Shown: in pieces, positions 63,545-64,000 of the stretch
How positions within the stretch are numbered: the first letter of the stretch is position 1
Layout of the letters: every line of letters starts with the position of its first letter
Assembly (NCBI RefSeq): GCF_036320655.1
Contig: NZ_CP143258.1
Location: 2,580,001 to 2,644,000, forward strand
DNA length: 64,000 nucleotides
Reading direction: 5' to 3'
Origin: Porphyromonas pogonae
GTDB lineage: Bacteria; Bacteroidota; Bacteroidia; Bacteroidales; Porphyromonadaceae
Program-made: the position numbers and the translations under genes
The notes under the pieces: generated by a model
Told to the model about the DNA's origin: nothing
Databases searched by the model: none
What the model saw: the letters and a program-made list of their open reading frames with translations, nothing else

Positions 63545-64000
63545 TTAATTGCCTTTTTTAAACATTCCTAATAGCTTTTGGAAAATATTCTTAGGCTTAT
63601 TCTGTGTCTGACTGTTATTGCCATAGCTATATCCGTAACCATAGCCACCGTAGCCATATCTCTTACCATAGCCATAGTGACTGCGTGCCACCTTCTTGAG
63701 GTCGACGCCATTGATTACGATAGAAATATTGGGCAACTTATGCTCACGATACAAAGTATTGATAAGTTCGAAAGCACTCTTTTCCGTGTAATTCTCACGA
63801 GACACATATACAGTCGTATCAGCTATACGTGATGCGACCAAAGAGTCTACAACCAACCCTACCGGTGCACTATCAATAATTACATATTCATAATGCTGTC
63901 TGAACTTTTTCATCAACAGATCCAATGCGGGACGATCCAAAAGCTCTGCGGGATTTGGAGGAGTTGCACCTGCATTTAGGATATGAAGATTTTCAGTTTC
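63545..64000 (-). CDS. Wzc-type tyrosine autokinase, C-terminal part (cut by window edge)
   Basis: The last 151 residues are visible, entering the window at ETENLHILNAGATPPNPAELL and continuing to the BY-kinase core YVIIDSAPVGLVVDSLVASRIADTTVYVSREN (Walker B-like DSAP). A C-terminal tyrosine cluster (about ten Tyr in YGYGKRYGYGGYGYGYSYG) is the autophosphorylation site typical of Wzc/Ptk proteins that control polysaccharide export. The gene continues beyond the window. Capsule or EPS genes may lie beyond the right edge. Confidence 0.93.
   Translation of the reverse strand, partial: ETENLHILNAGATPPNPAELLDRPALDLLMKKFRQHYEYVIIDSAPVGLVVDSLVASRIADTTVYVSRENYTEKSAFELINTLYREHKLPNISIVINGVDLKKVARSHYGYGKRYGYGGYGYGYSYGNNSQTQNKPKNIFQKLLGMFKKGN

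Overview
The window looks like chromosome of a Bacteroidota, most likely Bacteroidales of the Porphyromonadaceae/Porphyromonas type. The evidence is the recurrent promoter form TTG-N18-21-TAnnTTTG in place of a classical -35/-10 pair, AT-rich leaders with few Shine-Dalgarno sites, and gene orders typical of the phylum: ftsX-DUF3098-uppP-truB-queA-folK, PASTA-rluD-ddl-acyltransferase, rpmB-rpmG-DUF4295, and exbB-(4-TM protein)-exbD-exbD with tonB nearby. The IS1126-like insertion sequence also points to Porphyromonas. The genus is inferred, not proven.

Layout. 1-169: 5' end of folP. 170-1480: non-coding, with a 22-bp tandem array and the first MITE. 1.8-10.1 kb (minus): pyruvate phosphate dikinase, a membrane protein, then folK, queA, truB, uppP, DUF3098, ftsX. 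10.1-12.7 kb: long AT-rich gene-poor stretch with a possible minus-strand RNA and module A (promoter, RNA, terminator, six 22-bp repeats). 12.7-20.6 kb (minus): an old-yellow-enzyme oxidoreductase, the ExbB/ExbD motor operon, tRNA-Ser(GGA), tatD, a prenyl diphosphate synthase and tonB. 21.0-26.2 kb (plus): a small protein, then a coupled operon of TonB-dependent receptor, MFS permease and HemN. 26.5-31.3 kb: ECF sigma factor, DUF1232 protein, LptF/G permease, RibBA. 31.6-39.7 kb (minus): Ig-like lipoprotein, acyltransferase, ddl, rluD, PASTA protein, MlaF and MlaE. 39.7-41.3 kb (plus): lptB, rpmB, rpmG, DUF4295. 41.6-43.0 kb: intact IS5-family element. 43.0-50.6 kb (plus): two lipoproteins, ftsH, cdsA, upp, a U32 peptidase. 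50.6-51.1 kb: module B, paralogous to module A. 51.4-64 kb: carboxylase/decarboxylase subunit, rsmE, trmD, grpE, dnaJ, a TPR protein, lipoproteins, guaB-miaA-kdsA, and the 3' end of a Wzc-type tyrosine kinase.

How genes work together. ExbB/ExbD/TonB could energise the TonB-dependent receptor that lies about 1 kb from tonB. That receptor is translationally coupled to an inner-membrane MFS carrier and to HemN, suggesting uptake of a tetrapyrrole or another iron-related ligand. Envelope biogenesis is well represented: uppP, ddl, kdsA, lptB, lptF/G, mlaEF, cdsA and an acyltransferase.

The most unusual content is non-coding. (1) Eight copies of one 187-bp MITE, seven with a visible target-site duplication, share ends with the resident IS5-family element. 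(2) Two distant, paralogous non-coding modules (about 11.68-12.11 and 50.65-51.10 kb) each have the same promoter type, a conserved box 26 nt before a strong terminator, and exactly six 22-bp repeats with an internal dyad. Two further arrays with the same 22-bp period but other sequences lie at 771-890 and 33500-33587.
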